Shown piece after piece: positions 1 through 11,400 of a DNA stretch of 64,000 nt (the stretch's first letter is position 1; each line of letters opens with the position of its first letter). Where the stretch lies: assembly GCF_016801865.2 (NCBI RefSeq), contig NC_068938.1, forward strand, positions 98,819,925-98,883,924. The letters run 5' to 3'. A program made the position numbers and the translations under genes. Under the pieces are notes generated by a model. It did not search any database. It worked only from the letters and a program-made list of their open reading frames with translations, and was not told the origin of the DNA. This DNA comes from Culex pipiens pallens (lineage: Eukaryota > Arthropoda > Insecta > Diptera > Culicidae).

Positions 1-189
1 TTCCAGATTTCTAGCTTTCTTCCTTGAAATTACCCTAAAATAATTGTTGGAAGAAACAAGACGACCGAATAAAAATCTTTCCTTTGTACAATTTGTCATG
101 AAAATACAGCAGCATGCATATTGCCTGCATAAAAATTTGATCATTAAACAATGCAAACATAGATTATTGCATTAAAAAGTTGTTCATTA
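1..189. other. AT-rich sequence, nothing recognised
   Basis: Low-complexity AT-rich DNA upstream of the first hAT-type element. No open frame, RNA gene or repeat boundary was recognised. Confidence 0.4.
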
Positions 190-197
190 CTTTATAG

Positions 198-1039
198 CAG
201 GGGTGCTCAAAGTTTTTAAGTGGCGGGCCAGATTTGAAGCTCACATATGCTTTCGGCCAAATATTAAAAAATAGTTTTTTTTTTAAATAAACAACGCAAT
301 TTTAAAATATAGAATTGTAACAAACATCTGTCAGTTTAGGATGGACAGGATGTCGGAAGATTCATACTTTTGTGATACCTCAAAAACATTCGTTGTTGAA
401 CAAATTAATTGAAAATGAAAAATTGACTTTAACCTATACTTTCACACACTTTCACATTTTTTTCTGTAAAAATATTTTAAAAGAGGTGATTCATACTTGA
501 CATAATTGAGCAATATTATTTTAAGATAAATCACTACTTGAATTATAAAACATTGCAAAGAGATTTTTCAACAATTATTCCTCCAATTTCGATAGTACTT
601 TAATTAATTTTGCACAACCTGAATCAGATGCTACGTTCTCAATTCGTAACAAAAATGTCATGAGTTCCAATCCCGAGGTGGGCGGTTTATAAGTGCAAAA
701 AAAAAGTTTGAAACATAACTCATTTCCCAAAATGTTTGATGGTGCTACGAAATTTGCTGTTTTTAATCACATTTACACGTGTGAAATTGTTTCAATAAGT
801 TGGATTTTTCAACAAAACATCTGTTTCGTATATTTAGGATCTGTCCAAGAAGTATTGATAAATCATTAGTTTCATTTTAACTAAAACTAAAAATGTTCAC
901 TAAACCTTAATTTTAAGAATTATAAAATCAGTTTACAGTTGGTCCAAAGGGCCATTTTACATGAGCATTCAAGTGTCCGCGGGCCATAACAAATCACCTC
1001 GCGGGCCACGTTTGGCGGGCCATACTTTGGTCACCCCTG
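198..1039. mobile_element. Non-autonomous hAT-type element with 8-bp TSD
   Basis: The 842-bp element starts CAGGGGTG and ends CACCCCTG. It is flanked by a perfect 8-bp duplication, CTTTATAG, at 190-197 and 1040-1047. The tips match the hAT terminal pattern and 8-bp duplications are the hAT rule. GGCGGGCCA-like subterminal motifs lie near both ends, at about 222 and 1000-1020, in the manner of hAT transposase-binding repeats. No open frame covers the interior, so mobility would have depended on a transposase encoded elsewhere. The intact TSD suggests a fairly recent insertion. Confidence 0.9.
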
Positions 1040-1047
1040 CTTTATAG

Positions 1048-3639
1048 GCTCCCTAAATAGTTTTTTTTAATCCTCTCTCATATCATTGAATTAAAAAAAA
1101 AACATTTTCGAATCAATTGCATTATAGAGAATAGTTTTTTGAACAAATTACCTAAAAAAGTATAAATATTGGTTCAACATAGGCATCAACATATGCCCGA
1201 TTTCATGAAATAAAAGTGACTTTCTCCAAATTTTCTTGATTAAATCACCTGTCTCATGATGAATCCCGCCTACTCAGATATTTGTAATGATGAACATTAC
1301 TTCAAACGATGATTAAATTTATGGAAATTATGTTAGGCAGGTACAAATATTTATAAGGAGCTTAAATTTTTAGCATGGTTGGGTTTATACAAAAATCTTT
1401 TAATCATTAAAAAATGTGTTCAAATAGTTTCTTTTTTCGATACTTCTGTATTATTTTCTTAAAATCATAATTTTTTTTAAAACTAATGATTACAATAAAA
1501 CTAAAACAATGTAAAAATAGTTTTTATATTTTTCGGACAAAATTGTGCATTGTTTTCAATCAATTTTAGAAAATTTGTTCGAAAGTGACTTTTTTTGTGA
1601 ATCGACGAGGGTGAAATATTTATTTTTTTTTCAAAAGAGAAACAGAGCAGCAATTATGGCAAAATAAAACATAAAGGCATTTTTGGATGACTCCCTACCA
1701 AATCTAGAACACATTTCTGATAAGAAGGGAAGAGGTTGGCACAATTTATTTGTCTAACTAATTGCGTGGGTGTTATTTGGTGAATTACCCTCGAACATTC
1801 TGATTATCATCTTGTTGCAAGGGAGGTACATATTTTACGATAGCATATAAGTAAAAATTTCAAGCGCATTGACTTGCTGTTGACTATCCTAGTTACAGTT
1901 CATGTAACAACCATGGACACTGTGTGGGATACACATAAAAGTTGTCATGGTAAAATATATAGTCCCGATAGAAGTAAGATGCGGTGTTAGCCTTTGCCAC
2001 TAAACTGGTCTACATGGCAATGCAGCTCTTTGCTTCCCAATGAATTTATTTCATATTTTGCTATGAAGTAAAAAAACTCTGGAACGATACTCTGAATATG
2101 ACCAGCAAAACCCCAACGTAACCACTGGGCAAATGAAGATTTGTCGGAAATTAAATATGGGACATTTTCATTTATAAACTCTAAATAGTTTTAAATTAGT
2201 AAATAACCGTTGTCTACAGGATTGAGTAAATTCAAAAATGGAAAATTAGACCACCAGCAACTGTTTTAAATAAATTTTCAAAACTATCCAGATTTTCCCA
2301 ATTCCCCACATTGATGCAATCTCGTACTCTTTGTCTATTCCTAAAGCGGTTCCCATTTAGATCATCAGAGCTTCAGCACAAAACCAGGGGACCAACACAC
2401 ACAAAATTCGGTTCACTGAGCAGCATCAGGGCTGCAAAAGATGGCTATCCGGAGCAAAGTTTAATTGAAATAGTTACCAGTGCCGCTCGAGTTGGTTTGG
2501 AAAATGTTTTTGCCCAGTTATACTGTTTTTCAATTTTGTTTCTTTTTTTGCTCTCGGAAGTTGGTTCCGCTTCAATGCAGAAATGTTACCTGGCCGGGAA
2601 GTTTATCGGAAAACCAATGAAAATGAAAATGGAGCCGCCACATAACCGATTAGAAAGTTTGGAACGTTGTTAGCTCAATGTGGTTGGAAATAATCTGGAA
2701 TTTGTTCTGAGGGGTTTTTTGATCAACTTTAGGTAGAAGCACTACCGTAACGTGTAAAACGGAAATAATATAAGACTTTTTAAAATCGCACTGACTTCAT
2801 GAAGTGTCTCGGGCTTAATTGACTATAAACCGCACATCTGTTTCTGCCAGCACTTGCTTTTACTAGACTTGGACACTCATATTCAAGTTCGGTAATTTAT
2901 AGGTCTTCTGCGCCCAACCCCTTTGCCAATAAAAGTACAAGTTTTGCCCAAGTCCTTACACACATGTCCTTACACTTCCAACTTTTCCCCTCCATAGTCC
3001 TCCCGAAAAAGTCCCACCGCAGGGGAAGTTTTCTGCCGCTCGAGAAGACGCAAGCAAAAGTTCGGTAATGACTTAACGATTATCTTACTCTCAATAAAAT
3101 TGCTGCTCCCGGACTTTGGCAAGACTTGCACACCACCGAAGCATTACAGTCCATGTCCGAGACCTCCAACCCAAACTCCAAACACCACTTAGTTAAACGC
3201 AAGAGATCCTTAAACAGTCAATTCTCGAGCGCCCCAGCCAGTGTGCGAAACATACACACTGCTGCTGTTTTGGGGTTTGGGTGGGAAAATTCTTCTTCTC
3301 GTACTTGAACACCCCCTCGTTCCCAAAGCTGGCCCATCTTGCCGATGACCCCGGACCAAGCCCCCCGAAGCCGAAGCCCTGAAGGGAGAAAAAGAAGATA
3401 GTGGAGGGAAAACTGTTGAATCGAAAACTTTTACTATCGTTCGCTATCCGCAAATTGTAATGACTATTACGACTGATTTGCTCCGGATGAGCTATTTTCG
3501 GATGGTGCTGGGAGGACTGGTACGAGGTGCTGCTGGCTAGCCTGGCTGGTGGGCATCGGGACTAACTAGGTCCAGAAGACCTTTGACTCCACGGAAAGAC
3601 CAAAACATGCTTAAAGGTCATTTGAGTTAGAATGTACAG
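1048..3639. other. Unassigned AT-rich stretch, no gene recognised
   Basis: Mostly AT-rich without recognisable TIRs. An open frame of 120 codons lies on the + strand at 2311-2673 (residues about 77-88 are hydrophobic), but it resembles no family I know and has no visible promoter or splice context. The part from about 2950 to 3600 is more GC-balanced and free of the repeats seen elsewhere, so it may be single-copy DNA. Confidence 0.35.
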
Positions 3640-3842
3640 TAGGGTGGGTCATTTTTTTCGAAAGTGCTCGGATCCGGCTGAAATAAAGACCATCTTGTAG
3701 AGGGGACCCATAGGGGCTCTCATACCAAATTTGAGCTCATTTGGTTGAAAACTGGCTTGTCGCTCGGGGGTTAAAGTTTACATGGAAATTACTATGGGAA
3801 ATGCGTGATTTTACTTCAAACGCTCCTACAAGCTAAGCGACA
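3640..3842 (+). mobile_element. Left-end fragment of a TAGGGTG-type TIR element
   Basis: The sequence begins TAGGGTGGGTC after ACAG, like the tips of the complete TAGGGTG elements at 15493, 29605 and 42250. It shares the ATGGAAATTACTATGGG motif with the 42250 element. No matching right tip was found, so the right boundary is a guess. Confidence 0.4.
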
Positions 3843-4296
3843 AACTTTAACCCACACTTACACTAGGTAGCCGTGTCGGGGGTGGTCTAAGGAACATTTT
3901 TCTCTAAGGGTTCATGGTCATCCGTTCAACCCTGAGCTTGCGCAAAGCCGAAACATCCGGCGACGCCGGAATCCTTTAAAATCTCAGTTTTGATGGTCAG
4001 CGCATACTACGAAACTAAGATTGCATCGTGTGATAGAATGGGAAACACACGACGCCAAACGTCAACTCACACTAAATTGGAAGGAAAAAAACAACGGTAT
4101 TTCATTGTTATTTTTACTCTTTGCATTAAATAACACATGATTCATAATTAAATATTTTATATTTTCCGTAATCAACAGCATTTTTCTGGCTTATTTCCAG
4201 AGAGAATTGTTCGAAAAAAGGTATCATAATTGAGTAAAAAAACGTTAATGGAGTAGGACTTCTTGGAAGTAAACGTGTACATTGTACAGTAAGAGA
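3843..4296. other. Unassigned sequence
   Basis: Contains a short GC-rich part (about 3860-4080) followed by AT-rich DNA. No gene or repeat boundary was recognised. Confidence 0.3.
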
Positions 4297-5163
4297 ACAG
4301 TTCTCTACGAAATCGGTCTTTTTTTTAGAATTTTAATTTTTGTATTTTTTAATCCGGCTGAAACTTTTTGGTGCCTTCGGTATGCCCAAAGGAACCATTT
4401 TGCATCTTTACTTTGTCCATATCATTTTCCATACACATTTGGCAGCTGTCCATACAAAAACGATGTATGAAAATTCAAAAATCTGTATCTTTTGATGGAA
4501 TTTTTTTATCGATTCGGTGTCTTCGGCAAAGTTGTAGGTGATATGATACAATGATACACTGTAATTTTTTTTGATGATTTTTTATTTCACTTTTTGTCAC
4601 TATTTTTAATATGTTTATTTTCTGTTATGTATTAGGGGACATCAAATACAAACTTTTCAGAAATTTCCAGGTTGTGCAAAAAATCTTTGACCGAGTTATG
4701 AATTTTTTAATCAATACTGTTTTTTTTTTCAAAAAAATCAAAATATTGGTCGCAAAATTTTGTTCAACTTAATTTTTCGATGTTAGATCAAATTTGCAAT
4801 TAAAAAGTTTGATTTTTTGATAAAAAGCACCGTTTTCAATTTAAAGGCATTTTTAGGTTCCTTTTTTGAAAATAGTCCCAGTTATTCATTTTTTAAAAAT
4901 AAGTGTCCATGTTTGCCCATCTTAAAAAAAATATGTTTGAAAAGCTGAGAAAATTCTCTATTTTTTTTCTTTTTTGAACTTTGTTGATACGACCCTTAGT
5001 TGCTGAGATATTGCCATGCAAGTGTTTAAAAACATGAAAATTTATGTTTTCTAAGTCTCACCCAAACAACCCACCATTTTCTTATGTCGATATCTCAGTA
5101 ACTAATGGTTTACAATGTTGAAATATGAAACATTTGTGAAATTGCTCTAGAAGTCTCTTCCGG
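4297..5163 (+). repeat. Half-copy of the 22.4-25.1 kb palindromic repeat
   Basis: Starts with TTCTCTACGAAATCGG and then follows the same order of phrases as the arms of the palindrome at 22439-25070: the CCATACA motifs, GGCAAAGTTGTAGGT, a CTCAGTAACTAATGGT-like motif and GAAACATT. It stops near the palindrome centre, so it is a one-armed, diverged copy. Confidence 0.6.
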
Positions 5164-5599
5164 TTGTCAGTACAACCGACTTTCTGGTTGTTGATTCATG
5201 TACCGATGAATATATCAGATCCTTCAAACTTCATACTTCGATTCTCTCCACTCCTCGATATTTTCTATTGCTTCAAGAATCTCTTCCTTGACGGTCCCTT
5301 GGATTCTTTTTGCTTTAAAATCTCTTCCACTTCTAATGGCTTGTTTAGAAATTTTCCTTTGCGAAACGAAGCATTGAAGGATGTTTGACATTTGTTTGTT
5401 TTGATTGCTTTTGTTTGCTGGATATTGATTCTTTTCCATAACTGGGTATAAGGAAAAAAATCAATCGAGTCATCGTTTGCATCAATCTGTAAACTGCTCT
5501 TGCTCGATGGTCCCTTAAATATTGACAACCAGAGAATCGACAGTAAAAACAAATGATCTGGCTTTAAAAAAATAATCAGATAATATCAATTAAGTAATG
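5164..5599. other. Unassigned sequence
   Basis: AT-rich DNA with short overlapping open frames on both strands (5164-5552). None resembles a known family and none has context for a gene. Confidence 0.3.
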
Positions 5600-5775
5600 C
5601 CTTGAGACAGACTTGCCAGATCTTTGAAATTGTTGACTCGATTGAAAGGTTTTTTAATAACCTATCAAACGATATATAACATGATAATATTAGGTACGAT
5701 TTCTGCTGAAAAGTTATTTTAGAGCAGGACTATACCCTTACCTCAGTGAGGGAGGCAAAAGTAATTTCTACGTTG
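5600..5775 (+). repeat. RTE-like 3'-region fragment
   Basis: A CTTGCCAGATCTT motif is followed by AAAGGTTTTTTAATAACC and ends near CTTACCTCAGTGAGGGAGGC. The order and wording resemble the RTE-like 3' region at 14800-19345, which ends near CCTTTCCTCAGT. Diverged and short. Confidence 0.45.
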
Positions 5776-6044
5776 TAGCAAATCGACTTGTCCTAGTATT
5801 TTTTTTCTGCATGAACTTTTTATTTTTTTTTAAGTTTGTTGTTGTTTAAAAATACATACCCATAAAGAAGAAGCACCTATGTAAAACAATAAGCTTGAAA
5901 AGCTTTAATTTTTATACCAGCAGTTCCATCAAATATTGAAAATTGTGGAAGATTTTCACAGCATTGAAAAATGCTGGGTGCTTTTAATTTAAAAAATATA
6001 TTTAAATTGTATTTATTTTCATTCATTGCACAATTTTAACCTAA

Positions 6045-6287
6045 CCCTCTACCGGCCAATTTTTTTCCTGAAATTTTTATTTTTTCCGTGTCCAGGGGGT
6101 CATTTTGAGTAACTTTGATTTTACGAAAAACTTTACTTCTCTTGTTTTATATTTTTCTTTTTAAGTTTTTTTTCCCTTGTTTCTAGTTTAGTTTATGTCT
6201 GTTTAGTATTTGACTAACTCTATCACCTCCCATCATTACCTTTTGCCTATCTAGTCTTTTTTCATGTTTTTACAGTAACTTTCTACT
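6045..6287 (+). mobile_element. 5' fragment of the CCCTCTAC TIR family
   Basis: Begins CCCTCTACCGGCC and then matches the nested element at 17815-18419 through GGTCATTTTGAG, ACGAAAAACTTTACTTCTCT and the CACCTCC.ATCATTAC motif. Similarity stops at about 6287, where a different repeat begins, so the copy is truncated on the right. Confidence 0.65.
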
Positions 6288-6294
6288 ATTCGTG

Positions 6295-6757
6295 ATCGAC
6301 ACAATCAACATTTTCAAAACTTTTTTTTCGTAAAATCGTGATAACTCGTGATGTTTATTAGCAAACCCCTTATGTTTTTGTATCAACATTTTTGTAATTG
6401 TCTGCTCTACAACTTTGTAGAACATTATTACACTCTAAAAAAACCTCGCATAGTTAGAAAAACATGAAATTTTGAAATGAAAAATTTTGTTCTAATTGAA
6501 AAAATAACCCTTCTGAGTTAATGTTAATTCGAAAGGTTCATAAAATTTCGCATAAAATGACATGTTCCAATTTGTTTACAGTTGAGTAACGGAAAATGGC
6601 AGAGTTTTTAAAACTTTTTCAGTGTTTTTTCGATGAAAAATGCGTATGTTCAGAATTTTGAGTACGCCATCAAATCGAGCGTTCAATTTTACATAAAAGT
6701 CCCTTTGACACCAAATTTCCATCTCATCACCTTTTCAGACTGCAAATTATTTTAAAA
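6295..6757 (+). repeat. Dispersed repeat containing ATTGTCTGCTCTACAA
   Basis: This unit is shared with 13000-14170 and 59318-59645. Common phrases are TCGTAAAATCGTGATAACTC-like, ATTGTCTGCTCTACAA, ACACTCTAAAAAAA and GAGTACGCCATCA. It is uninterrupted at the point where the 13-kb copy carries a retroposon. No coding potential was seen. Confidence 0.65.
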
Positions 6758-7022
6758 AAACGTAACTTAATCCACCCTAAGGTGGTTGGTGCCTTCCTCA
6801 CATACAATAAAAATGTGTTTCGATCATCCGAAGTTAAATTTTTCCAAAGCCTTCGGATAACCGAGTCTGGACTGTATTCACCTGCTAATTTTGTATGACC
6901 AGCCCGTGAAATTGTATGGAGACTTGTAAGAAAATACTTTAGATGCCAAAAAGCTTCTTGTGACATAAGGAATGTATTGGCATAGTTTCATCCAAATAAA
7001 AAAATACAAATTTAAAAATCAT
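6757..7022. repeat. RTE-like tag followed by palindrome-family fragment
   Basis: The motif TTAATCCACC then GGTGGTTGGTGCCTTCCTCAC-like sequence (6768-6801) matches the start of the RTE-like region at about 14816. From 6908, TTGTATGGAGACTTGTA and CCAAATAAAAAAATACAAA match the right arm of the 22.4-25.1 kb palindrome. Two fragments therefore abut. Confidence 0.5.
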
Positions 7023-7911
7023 TAAAAGAATTGAAAAATGCAAGAAGATTTTTCTGTAAACTTTATGCTATGAAAAAATAAGACTTTTAATTTTTAATAT
7101 AGAAATCCCAGCTTCATCCAATTTAGTTCTTCCCGTTTCCAACGACAAATTGAAAACTTTCCGTTCAAGGAGCTGTCAAAAGGAACCACTCAATTTCACG
7201 CTCGGTTTGTGTGCCGGCGAAAACGATAAGTCATATGATTAGTACAAGTTTTGCTATAAATTTCAGACAGTGTGGGAGGTTTTGAGTTTAAACTTGTGAA
7301 ACTTTCCCCAGCCCCGAATGCACCAAAAACTAGCCACATATCATGAACGGTTCATTAGGCCATTTCCGGGTGAGGCGGATTCAGTGAGCTTCTAGACCTT
7401 CACATATCTCATTCGCCACAATGTGTGCGAAATCCTGGAAAAAGCATCGCCAACAAATCAGTACCAACTTGTTACGAAAAGCCACACACCCACGCGCCGA
7501 GTTGAAACAATTTTCCCCCGAACCGCAAACTAGCAGGAATCGTTGCAACGATGCAGACACATTAATTCGTAATATGTAGTACGTTCCCGGTGAACCACAA
7601 CGCTTCTGCGAGATGCATTTAATTAACAAATTTTCGTGAAACTTTTTGCACGTGGTCGCTGCGACGACGTACAATTTTCCCACGTGCATCTTCTGCTCCA
7701 GGTGCGCCGAGCAGCTGGTTGGGTGAAAAGTGGGTGTAGGTGCAGGGGTGGGTTGTTCGTTGCAGCTCGATGCACCATTTCTAAGCCATAACACTAGAAA
7801 GTTACGTGCAACTCCCATGAAAACAGTTGTTTGACGCAGTTGGTGGTTTTGTTTCGACAGAGCGTAGGAAAGGATGCGTTGAGTTAACCCTCGAGTGCAA
7901 AATGGAGAGAT
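7023..7911. other. Repeat-poor stretch with paired CACGTG boxes
   Basis: From about 7120 to 7900 the sequence is GC-balanced and lacks the dispersed repeats. An open frame of 145 codons runs on the minus strand (7818-7381), but its translation resembles no family I know. Two perfect CACGTG E-boxes lie at 7649-7654 and 7681-7686. This could be single-copy regulatory or untranslated DNA. Confidence 0.35.
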
Positions 7912-10900
7912 TTTTTCAGTTTAATTCAGTTTGTCTTGATTTGCCTTAGTTTATGTCAGTTTTTCTCAGTTTGTTTATGTTTGTCTCCAGTTTATCTCAA
8001 TTTGAATGAGTTTTTTTTCAGTTTGTCTCAGTTAGTTCAGTCCGTCTCAGTTTTTCACAATTTGTGAATGTGTCGATTTTTGGAGTTTGATTAGTTTATA
8101 ATTTTTTTAAAGTTTATTTCAGCTTGTCTCAGTTTGTCTCACTTAATCTAAACTTGACTCGGATTTTGATGTTTGTTTTAGTTTTTTAATTCCAGGTTAT
8201 CTCAGTTTATCTTAGTTTGTCTCAGTTTGTCATAGTTTGTCCCAGATTTTCTCAGTTTGTCTTAATTTACCTCAGTTTGTCTAAGTTTGTCTAAATTTGT
8301 GTCAGTTCGTCTAAATTTGTCTCAGTTTGTCTCAGTTTGTCTCAGTTTGTCTCAGTTTGTAAAAATTTGTCTTAGTTTATCTCAGTTTTTCTCAGTTCGA
8401 CGTCGTCGTGCTATCATATCGCACCCGCCATTTAGACGTTCCGAGAAAAACGCGTTTTTATGTTTGACCTTGAATAAACAAAAACGAAAGCACGCAATGT
8501 AAACAATAACAAACACGTTTTGTTTGGCTGACCATTCTGTGCATTGTCCCGAAGTTTGGTTGAAGTTTGTTGCTGGAGTGCCGAGTTATAATTAAAAATG
8601 TTTACGGTAGTCTAACTTGTACGTGCGTCAATCGCATCCTGACCTGAAATCCCTCTGCCCTTTGTCGCACTTACATCAATTTTCAGGGAGTGACAAGATA
8701 GCACGACAAGATTGAAACTTCTTTTATATGTAGAGTGACAAAAATTTTCGGAGCTTTTTTGGTTTTCATTGAATATCTCAGGATTGAAATAGAATTTTGG
8801 GGATCTGTGAAGGTCAAAAGATGAGGCATTGTGAGCTGCACAAAATGGCGTTCTTAACTCAATTTGGCCCGAAATGCACGTACGACAAGTTAGCACGACG
8901 GCGACGAGTTTGTCTAAATTTATCTTAGTTTGACTTAGTTTGTCTCCGATTGTTTCAGTTTGTTTTACTTTTTTTTAGTCTGTCTCAGTTTGTCTGAGTT
9001 TGTCTCAGATTTTCTAAGTTTGTCTAAATTTGTCTTAGTTTTTCTCAGTCTGTTTCAGTTTGTCTCAGTGTTTTTCAGTTTGTCTTAATTTATCTTAGTT
9101 TGCCTAAATTTGTCACAGTTTGTCTTAGTTTGTCTCCATTTGTTCCAATATGTTTTAATTTGTCTTAGTCTGTCTCAGTTTGTCTCAGTTCGTCTAAGTT
9201 TGTCTCAGATTTCCTCAGTTTGTCTCAGTCTGTTTCAGTTTGTCTTAGTTTCTCTAAGTTTTTCTCAGATTGTCTCAGTCTGTGTAAGTTGTCTCAGTTT
9301 GTCTAAATTTGTCTCAGTTTATCCCCGTTCGTCTAAGTTTATCTCAGATTTTCTCAGTTTGTCTCAGTCTGTTTCAGTTTGTCTTAGTTTGTCTAAGTTT
9401 GTCTCAGTTTGTGTCAATTTGTTTATGTTTGTCTCAGTTTGTCTCAGTTCGTCTAAGTTTGTCTCAGATTTCCTCAGTTTGTCTCAGTCTGTTTCGGTTT
9501 GTCTTAGTTTGTCTTAGTTTGTCTCAGTCTGTGTCAATTTGTTTATGTTTGTCTCAGTGTGTCTCAGTTCGTCTTAGTTTGTCTCAGTTTGTCTCAGTCT
9601 GTCTCAGTCTACCTCAGTTTGCCTTAGTTTGTCTAAGTTTTTCTCAGATTATCTCAGTCTGTGTTAGTTTGTCTTAGTTTGTCTGAATTTGCTTCAGTTT
9701 GTCTCAGTGTGTCTCAGTTTGTCTGAGTTTGTCTCAGATTTTCTCAGTTTGTCTAAATTTGTCTTAGTTTGTCTCAGTCTGTTTCAGTTTGTCTCAGTGT
9801 TTTTCAGTTTGTCTTGATTTATCTTAGTTTGTCTAAATTTGTCTCAGTTTGTCTTAGTTTGTCTCCATTTGTTCAAAAATGTTTTAATTTGTCTTAGTTT
9901 ATCTCAGTTTGTCTCAGTTTGTCTCAGTTCGTCTAAGTTTGTCTCAGATTTTCTCAGTTTGTCTCAGTCTGTTTCAGTTTGTCTTAGTTTGTCTAAGTTT
10001 TTCTCAGATTGTCTCAGTCTGTGTAAGTTTGTCTCAGTTTGTCTAAATTTGTCTCAGTTTGCCTCAGTTCGTCTAAGTTTGTCTCAGATTTCCTCAGTTT
10101 GTCTCAGTCTGTTTCGGTTTGTCTTAGTTTGTCTTAGTTTGTCTCAGTCTGTGTCAATTTGTTTATGTTTGTCTCAGTTTGTCTCAGTTCGTCTAAGTTT
10201 GTCTCAGATTTCCTCAGTTTGTCTCAGTCTGTTTCGGTTTGTCTTAGTTTGTCTTAGTTTGTCTCAGTCTGTGTCAATTTGTTTATGTTTGTCTCAGTGT
10301 GTCTCAGTTCGTCTTAGTTTGTCTCAGTTTGTCTCAGTCTGTCTCAGTCTACCTCAGTTTGCCTTAGTTTGTCTAAGTTTTTCTCAGATTATCTCAGTCT
10401 GTGTTAGTTTGTCTTAGTTTGTCTGAATTTGCTTCAGTTTGTCTCAGTGTGTCTCAGTTTGTCTGAGTTTGTCTCAGATTTTCTCAGTTTGTCTAAATTT
10501 GTCTTAGTTTGTCTCAGTCTGTTTCAGTTTGTCTCAGTGTTTTTCAGTTTGTCTTGATTTATCTTAGTTTGTCTAAATTTGTCTCAGTTTGTCTTAGTTT
10601 GTCTCCATTTGTTCAAAAATGTTTTAATTTGTCTTAGTCTGTCTCAGTTTGTCTCAGTTTGTCTCAGTTCGTCTAAGTTTGTCTCAGATTTCCTCAGTTT
10701 GTCTCAGTCTGTTTCAGTTTATCTTAGTTTGTCTAAGTTTTTCTCAGATTGTCTCAGTCTGTTTCAGTTTGTCTAAGTTTGTCTCAGTTTGTCTCAGTCT
10801 GTGTCAATTTGTCTATGTTTGTCTCAGTGTGTCTCAGTTCGTCTTAGTTTGTCTTAGTTTGTCTCAGTCTGTCTCAGTCTACCTCAGTTTGCCTTAGTTT

Positions 10901-11143
10901 GTCTAAGTTTTTCTCAGATTATCTCAGTCTGTGTTAGTTTGTCTTAGTTTGTCTGAATTTGCTTCAGTTTGTCTCAGTGTGTCTCAGTTTGTCTGAGTTT
11001 GTCTCAGATTTTCTCAGTTTGTCTAAATTTGTCTTAGTTTGTCTCAGTCTGTCTCAGTTTGTCTCAGTTCGTCTAAGTTTGTCTCAGATTTTCTCAGTTT
11101 GTCTTTGTCTATGTCAGTTGTTCTAAGTTTGTCTTAGTTTGTC
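7912..11143 (+). repeat. (GTCTCAGTTT)n minisatellite with ~740-bp higher-order units
   Basis: The basic unit is 10 bp (GTCTCAGTTT, with GTCTTAGTTT, GTCTAAGTTT and similar variants). A landmark variant set around GTTCAAAAAT recurs at 9871 and 10611 (740 bp apart) and in altered form near 9142. The variant GTCTCAGTCTACCTCAG recurs at 9601, 10341 and 10871. The array is degenerate from 7912 to 8396, interrupted at 8397-8906 and tightest at 9100-11140. Open frames up to 192 codons on the + strand only translate the repeat into an LSQFVSVCLS-like decapeptide. Because 10 bp is not a multiple of 3, every frame cycles through the same decapeptide, so they are not evidence of a gene. Confidence 0.92.
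8397..8906. mobile_element. TIR element inserted in the minisatellite
   Basis: Non-repeat sequence splits the array. Its ends are imperfect inverted repeats: CGTCGTCGTGCTA at the left and TAGCACGACGGCGACG at the right. An internal CTAACTTGTACGTGCGTC at about 8613 resembles the right end again, so this may be one element inside a larger one. Target duplication cannot be resolved in a tandem array. No convincing open frame. Confidence 0.55.
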
Positions 11144-11400
11144 AAAAAAAAAAAAAGCAAAGCAATCCACTTTAACGACCCCCGGGTCTTTTGTGGTCTC
11201 TGTTGCAAGTTTCTGCTCATTTCTAAGCGTCCGAAGGTTATGTGTGGTGAGTCACCCAAAACCTCTTTTACGCAAATGGACCGACGTTTTACTTCCCCAT
11301 CCGATAGAAGGCCAGGAGGATAAGGCGGGAATCGAACCCGCGCCCCATAGCAACTTAGGGATCGGCAGCCGAAGCCGCTAACCACCGCGCCACGAGGCCC
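11144..11400 (-). mobile_element. tRNA-derived SINE in the array
   Basis: Read on the minus strand the 5' end is tRNA-like: an A-box-like TGGCGCGGTGGTTAGCG and a B box GGGTTCGATTCCCG. A non-tRNA body follows, ending in a homopolymer (A-run at 11144-11156 on the plus strand). Array repeats flank both sides and resume at 11401. The tRNA-like part, not an intact tRNA gene, would supply the RNA polymerase III promoter. Confidence 0.8.

Noticed and set aside
2311..2673. 120-codon frame with a hydrophobic stretch
   Set aside because: A single short hydrophobic run is not evidence of a membrane protein; no supporting context.
7381..7818. 145-codon open frame on the minus strand
   Set aside because: Unrecognised translation with many cysteines in no known pattern; not enough to call a gene.
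9110..10897. Open frames up to 192 codons rich in LSQFVSVCLS-type repeats
   Set aside because: They translate a 10-bp tandem array; every frame yields the same decapeptide cycle, so openness is a by-product of the repeat.
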